Source: UBA7396 sp034675265
GTDB lineage: Bacteria > Patescibacteriota > Gracilibacteria > BD1-5 > UBA6164
DNA length: 9,177 nucleotides
Direction of reading: 5' to 3'
Assembly: GCA_034675265.1 (NCBI GenBank)
Contig: JAUCDK010000038.1
Coordinates: 1-9,177, forward strand
In this document: piece after piece, positions 4,962 to 9,177 of the stretch
Layout: each line of letters opens with the position of its first letter
How positions within the stretch are numbered: position 1 is the first letter of the stretch
The notes under the pieces: generated by a model
Told to the model about the DNA's origin: nothing
Database searches by the model: none
The model's input: the letters and a program-made list of their open reading frames with translations, nothing else
Position numbers and translations under genes: made by a program

Positions 4962-7748
4962 ATGAATAACAAAAAATACGGATTTACACTTATAGAACTT
5001 ATTGTAGTAATTAGTGTTATTACAATCCTATCTTCGTTATGAATATATAGTTTTTTTTGATATATTCAAGATGCGAATGACTCAAAAAGAATTACCGACA
5101 TACAAGCTATAAAAATGTATTTAGATAGTTATAGAAGAAATCATTCTTACCTTTATCCAGCTTGAGAATGAGGTTCTTGAACAACACAAATTATGTCTGG
5201 TACAGATATTATAGCGAGTCAATCGTATTTTAATGAAGGGCTTACAGGAAAAATATGAATGCCCAAAGTCCTTACAGACCCAAAAACAAAACTTCCTTAT
5301 CTTTACTCTATCAGTAGAGATAGAACCAGCTATCAAATAACAGCGACCCTAGAAAATCAAACGAATTTAATCAGTTATCATCCTTTTATAAATACTACTT
5401 ATGCAGATGAAATCAATTATAATCTCATTGCATATGTGGAATGAACTTTTATACCAAGAGATAAAACTATTCTCCCTGGTCTTTTATATGCAGTTTCTCC
5501 AGAGGAAACCATGTCATTTGATATAGAAGGAGTTGACAGCGATTGACATCCAAATAAAGCAAAAGTGATATTAAATGGGCAGTATTATAATCTTGCCTAT
5601 AATATGAAGTGAAAAGTAATAGCTCTTTGAACTGATTTACCAAATGTGTTAGCATCTGTATCATTAGTTGAAAATACCTCTCCTACTGTAAATTATCTAA
5701 GCTGTAACGGAGTACTTAATGCTTGATATACATATTATCATGGAGAAAATGATGTCGAATATATGAACGGAAATTCTCTCAATTCTCAAATTTGATGGAA
5801 GTATAAAACCTGTGATGGAAAAACTTGAGAACTCAAACCAGAAACCTGATACTACTATAACTGTGCTAATATATGAGCATGAGCTATTTTTAATAGTACC
5901 TGTCAATGGACTGGTTGTGCTAATGGTTATACTGTAAAATGAGGATGAGTCGCTGGATGTAAAATAAATGTAAATGCTCCTTCTCTTGCAACCCCTCAAA
6001 ATGGTGCTTACAACCTTCCAAGAAGTGGTACACTTTCATGGTATGCTGTAAGTGGAACCAATGTAAGATATAATGTATACTTATGAACTGGGAATCCTCA
6101 ATTAGTAGATGAAAATACAACTCTCAAAAGTTATTCTTATACCAATCTTGCATATTCAACGACATATTATTGGTATGTAGAAGCTTGTGAATGAAGTAAT
6201 TGTATAGCAAGTATTACCTATAGCTTTTCAACGCTTCCAAATCATGATGGTACTGGAGGTACTGGATGAACAGGATGAGAAACTTGATGATCAAATACAC
6301 CACCTCCTGAAGTCAATAACTGTGAAAGTGGTGATGTTGTTTGTACTGCAAATGAAGTCACTGTTAGTTATGTGTGAACAAGCGGAACCCCTCTTGATGG
6401 AACTAATAACAATTTTTGAACCTCTACTCGTATCAATGATAAATTTTATGGATGAGAAAAAATTCTCCAATATAAAATTGTAAACAATTCTGACTGAAGA
6501 GCTAAATTTAAAATGAAGTTATGATTAGAATCTGGAAATCTTAATTTTATAAATGCAGCAAATGCAAGTTTTGATAATTCTAATCCCCTTACAATTTTAG
6601 ATTTTTGAAAAGACGGAATTGCTAATAACTTCTTCTGGAAATCAGGAAATGGATGTATCTACAATTCATCGAGTGGAGACTATGAAATTGTATGAAAAAC
6701 TACTTGTTTTATTACTCTTCATGCAAGAGCTGATAGTTCTGTTTCATCAAATTCTCAAATAGTATGATATTTTCAAGTAACAAATACTGATCCCCTCTCT
6801 ACTTGGACATCTACCACATACACTACTCAAACACCACTCTATATGAAATCAAATTGATTTAATGCAACAGCTCTCAGTATAGCGATGACCGGGACTTGAA
6901 AACAAGCGCTTGAACCGTCAAATGATATGAGTATAAATGATTTTTGAACTTCTCATCGTATAGGAGGATGAGAAAATGGATTAGCTTACTGATACTGGAA
7001 AAGTCTTAGCTATACTCTTTCAAACACAAACTCACAAGATGCTTTTTTCAAAATATGATTTAATGGGCTCAATACTACCTATACTGATGCTTTTTGAAAC
7101 CAAAAAAATTATAACTTTGATACCAAAGTTATCAATCAACTTACCTGAGATATAAATGATGCAAGTAGTTGGACAGATGTAGCAAGTGCTCTTGATTTAC
7201 AAAACAATGGAACTACAAATATTGCTTGGAAAAACAACTCTTGTCTCCCGAGCCCATCTGGAAACAATATCTGATATGGTTATATAGTACCAAAAAACAG
7301 TGATTGTGTGATTACTATTTATTTTAGATGAGATGTAGGAATCCCTTTTTATAATAGAAATATCATTTCTTTACAATTAGCAAATCAAGTCATCGCTGAT
7401 AAAAATTATACCTCTGATGTTACTATAAAAGCAAGAGCGGATGGTTGGAGTGTCCCTTTTTCACAATACGTACAAAGTGAAATGTTTGGATGGATAAAAC
7501 TTCATATTGATACTTATGGAACTCTAGTAGTTGGTATGGCAAGTAGTGAAATACTGGGACGGATTTGTTTTGATGAAAGTTGTTGAGCAAGTGTTGTAAG
7601 AAATGAAATTACCTGAGAGCTTACTTGATATGCACTGAGTGAAATCATATGATGGATAAAAATGGATTGAGTAAAACTCAAAAATGATGGAACTATGGAA
7701 TGATACGCACTTTCCGAAATGGCTGGATGGATAAATTTTAATTATTAA
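4962..7748 (+). CDS. Large modular type IV pilin-like surface protein
   Basis: Encodes 928 residues with about 48 UGA glycines and no internal TAA or TAG. MNNKKYG is a class III leader; prepilin peptidase would cut before F8 of FTLIELIVVISV, with the conserved Glu at mature position 5, followed by the membrane helix and a pilin-like stalk (DSKRITDIQAIKMYLDSY). Residues 248-333 form a Cys-rich segment with six cysteines. Residues 339-424 look like a fibronectin III domain (YNVYLG, TTYYWYVEA). A Gly/Thr linker with PPP covers 427-449. Two related beta-rich domains follow (about 466-610 and 638-800), each with a Cys pair (565/582 and 761/782). The C-terminus carries GYALSE..GWI-type repeats (838-928). 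An in-frame ATG at 4941 would give a 14-residue leader; 4962 fits better. It probably sits at the tip of or beside a pilus and mediates adhesion; that role is inferred. Confidence 0.85.
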
Positions 7749-7758
7749 TTTTTTACTT

Positions 7759-7764
7759 TATAAT
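7759..7764 (+). promoter_or_regulatory. Isolated -10 box before the DUF1554 gene
   Basis: A perfect TATAAT ends 9 nt before the ATG at 7774, so any transcript from it would be nearly leaderless. No convincing -35 box lies upstream, only T-rich sequence. The gap between the two genes is 25 nt, so read-through from the pilin-like gene is equally possible. Confidence 0.3.
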
Positions 7765-7773
7765 TTTTTTTAT

Positions 7774-8568
7774 ATGAAACCTATCAAAAATATACTTATC
7801 TTTTTAGGAAAAAATTTTCTCACTGGTTTTATAATCATGCTCTGAGCATTAGTAGCACTTCTGGGAGTACAAGCTTTTCAATCTCTTACTAGTAATCCAA
7901 GTAATTCTGGAAATCAATCTCTTGGAAGTCCAATACTTTCAAAAAATGGATGAACATTTGAACGTGATACTATGAGTCTCCAAGCCATATCAGAATCTCT
8001 TTGAATTAAAAAAGTTCCAAAAATCATGTTTATCACAAGTCAAACATATGATGGAAATCTTTGAGGATTAGTAGGAGCAGACCAAAAATGTCAACAACTT
8101 GCTGATGCTGCGTGATCTCTCCCGGCAGTAAAATGAAAAAAATGGGTAGCTCTTATATGAGATTCAAATATTCCTTTAAAAGCACGTATTCCTTTTTTAC
8201 ATAGTAGTATTAAAGATGTTTTATGAAATACGATTTTTACAAACAATACAGCAATTAATTACTTTCTTAGACCAGAATATTGATATCCTGCTACCTTTAA
8301 TGATAATTGAAATAACTCTATTATGATAAATATTGATGAACAGTGAAATACAAAAGCGTCAAAACAAGTTTGGACTGGAGCAAATTCTTTATGAGGAATT
8401 TGAAACACTACTGCACAATATTCATGTAATAACTGGGCTACAAATACCACAAGTACTTCCTACTATGGACATATAGGTAACAATTCACAAACATCCTCTA
8501 GTATATGGTTATATCATACTACTGTTTATTGTAATAATAGTCTTCACCTCTATTGTCTAGAAATATAG
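7774..8568 (+). CDS. Secreted or anchored DUF1554/endostatin-like (C-type-lectin-fold) protein
   Basis: Encodes 264 residues with 13 UGA glycines. A hydrophobic segment (about residues 15-34, ending LLGVQA) is a signal peptide or membrane anchor; it lacks the G-F-x-x-x-E of a pilin leader. From residue 84 the DUF1554 pattern appears: IMFITSQTYDGNLGGLVGAD then CQQLADAAG (106-114), W124-V-A-L-I-G-D, VWTGA (199-203), C218-N-N-W, and C253..LHLYC261-L-E near the end. Four cysteines (106, 218, 253, 261) fit the nested disulfides of endostatin-like and C-type-lectin folds. Such folds often bind glycans or proteins, but no ligand can be read from sequence. It lies between pilin-like genes, so it may be part of the same surface structure. 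The family call comes from motif memory, not a search. Confidence 0.75.
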
Positions 8569-8588
8569 TTTTAATTCCGTATAATTGT

Positions 8589-8597
8589 TGATATAAT
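8589..8597 (+). promoter_or_regulatory. Extended -10 promoter before the pseudopilin gene
   Basis: TGATATAAT combines the TG-n element with a perfect TATAAT (8592-8597), 36 bp before the ATG at 8634. There is no good -35, as is common for extended -10 promoters. It lies in the 65-bp gap after the DUF1554 gene. The 12-bp palindrome ATATAATTATAT (8591-8602) overlaps it. Confidence 0.45.
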
Positions 8598-8633
8598 TAT
8601 ATATTATGTCAAGAACAATAATCCTTTCTTTTT

Positions 8634-9065
8634 ATGAAACATTCTTCTTCATGATTTTCCCTTACTGAAATAATAGTAGGAGTAATTTTACTGATGATAG
8701 CAGGTATCAGCATCTATTCTACGTATGAATTTTTACACAAAAAAGATGAAATTGTGGAAAAAAGTATTTTGAGTATTTATTTTCATAAATATATTTTTAA
8801 TATTGCTAATACTATATCATTTCCTGAAGCACAAGTAGGAACTTCTTTTTATCTCACCAACAACGCTACCAACAGTATTTTTATTAACAATGATCCAAGT
8901 GGAAACACAGGAGATGTGGGCTTTTTATCAAGTTTAGAAAAAGCTCCAACTAAGCACCGTATAGAAGTATTTTCTATTGATGAAATACAAAAAATTTCTT
9001 ATACCACTTATAAAATTATCACTGAGTATTATGATTATGAAAAAGTTTCTTATCTGACAAAATAA
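8634..9065 (+). CDS. Small type IV pilin-like (pseudopilin) protein
   Basis: Encodes 143 residues. The class III leader MKHSSSG is followed by FSLTEIIVGVILLMIAGISIYS, giving a prepilin peptidase site after Gly7, Glu at mature position 5 and one membrane helix. Gly7, the essential -1 residue, is the gene's only UGA codon (8652-8654), so under standard reading the leader would vanish and only a piece from Met21 would remain. The globular part (about 35-143) has no cysteine and no family I recognise; it includes a Tyr-rich end (TEYYDYEKVSY). Size and layout fit minor pilins or GspH/I-like pseudopilins that prime pilus assembly. Its final 29 nt overlap the start of the next pilin-like gene. Confidence 0.85.
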
Positions 9066-9177
9066 ATGATTTACTCTCGTCGAACTCCTAGTGAGTATAA
9101 CTATCATAGTAATAATAAGTAGTGGGATATTTTTTTATTTTGATGTAATAGCAAGTGGATTGAAAAATATTACTTTA
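9037..9177 (+). CDS. Second pseudopilin, truncated by the window end
   Basis: The first 47 codons are visible. MKKFLIGQNKG is an 11-residue basic leader. FTLVELLVSITIIVIIS follows, a textbook prepilin N-terminus with Glu at mature position 5, then IFFYFDVIASGLKN. Two UGA codons supply Gly7 and Gly11; Gly11 is the residue before the prepilin peptidase cut. The ATG at 9037 lies in another frame inside the end of the preceding pseudopilin (29-nt overlap), indicating an operon with coupled translation. No other start is available between that ATG and the leader glycine. The subfamily (GspI/J/K-like or PilV/W/X-like) cannot be told from this fragment. Confidence 0.8.

Noticed and set aside
5259..5444. 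Separate small plus-strand gene starting at 5259
   Set aside because: It is in frame with and internal to the 928-residue pilin-like protein, and is separated only by UGA glycines.
5121..6120. Several short minus-strand open frames opposite the pilin-like gene
   Set aside because: Ser/Ile/His-rich shadows with no motif, no promoter and no consistent arrangement.
6244..6483. Plus-strand open frame in another frame of the pilin-like gene
   Set aside because: It lies inside the long continuous frame that carries the linker and domain motifs; no family match and no start signal.
8259..8450. Minus-strand open frame opposite the DUF1554-like gene
   Set aside because: Shadow of a frame with a recognisable cysteine and GNLGGL pattern.
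8606..8704. ATG at 8606 as the start of a gene
   Set aside because: It opens a different frame from the pseudopilin, has no family signal and does not lead into the G-F-S-L-T-E leader, which starts at 8634.
1..9177. tRNA, rRNA, CRISPR, insertion sequence or phage attachment site
   Set aside because: No cloverleaf, spaced direct repeats, transposase motif or terminal inverted repeats were seen.

Overview
The window is AT-rich bacterial DNA that only makes sense if UGA is read as glycine (genetic code 25). With the standard code most genes break into pieces. With UGA=Gly, about 99 in-frame UGA codons fall in 11 of the 12 genes, many at family-invariant glycines (IF3 R-G-R-E, L20 K-G-Y-R, YidD K-G-G-Y-D-P). 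All complete genes end in TAA or TAG. This code points to Candidatus Gracilibacteria or Absconditabacteria (SR1) in the Patescibacteria/CPR. I cannot choose between them from this window.

Left part (1-2740, + strand): translation genes. A strong promoter (TTGACT-16-TATAAT) and a structured leader precede rpsT (S20), infC (IF3), rpmI (L35), rplT (L20) and yidD (membrane-insertion helper). A terminator whose descending arm carries the -35 of the next promoter separates these from rplA (L1). A symmetric hairpin then serves as terminator for both rplA and the convergent minus-strand genes.

Middle part (2777-4815, - strand): a compact Fe-S assembly operon, transcribed leftward: sufS (cysteine desulfurase, complete active site), then a SufU/IscU-type protein overlapping it by 16 nt and retaining only one of three cluster-ligand cysteines, then an Rrf2/IscR-type regulator with cysteines at exactly the IscR positions 92, 98 and 104. 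This looks like a self-regulated sulfur/Fe-S module. SufBCD are not in the window.

Right part (4962-9177, + strand): a type IV pilus-like surface cluster, divergent from sufS. It holds a 928-residue pilin-like protein with a class III signal peptide, a Cys-rich segment, a fibronectin III-like domain, a Gly/Thr linker, two tandem copies of an unrecognised beta-rich domain and C-terminal GYALSE-type repeats. It is followed by a membrane-anchored or secreted DUF1554/endostatin-like (C-type-lectin-fold) protein, a short pseudopilin, and a second pseudopilin that runs off the end. In two of the three pilins the glycine before the prepilin peptidase cleavage site is itself a UGA codon. The likely role is surface attachment, plausibly to a host or prey cell, but that is inference. 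This pilin/adhesin cluster is the most novel part.

Most genes lack a Shine-Dalgarno sequence. The only strong one belongs to yidD, which starts with TTG. No tRNA, rRNA, CRISPR array or insertion sequence was seen.
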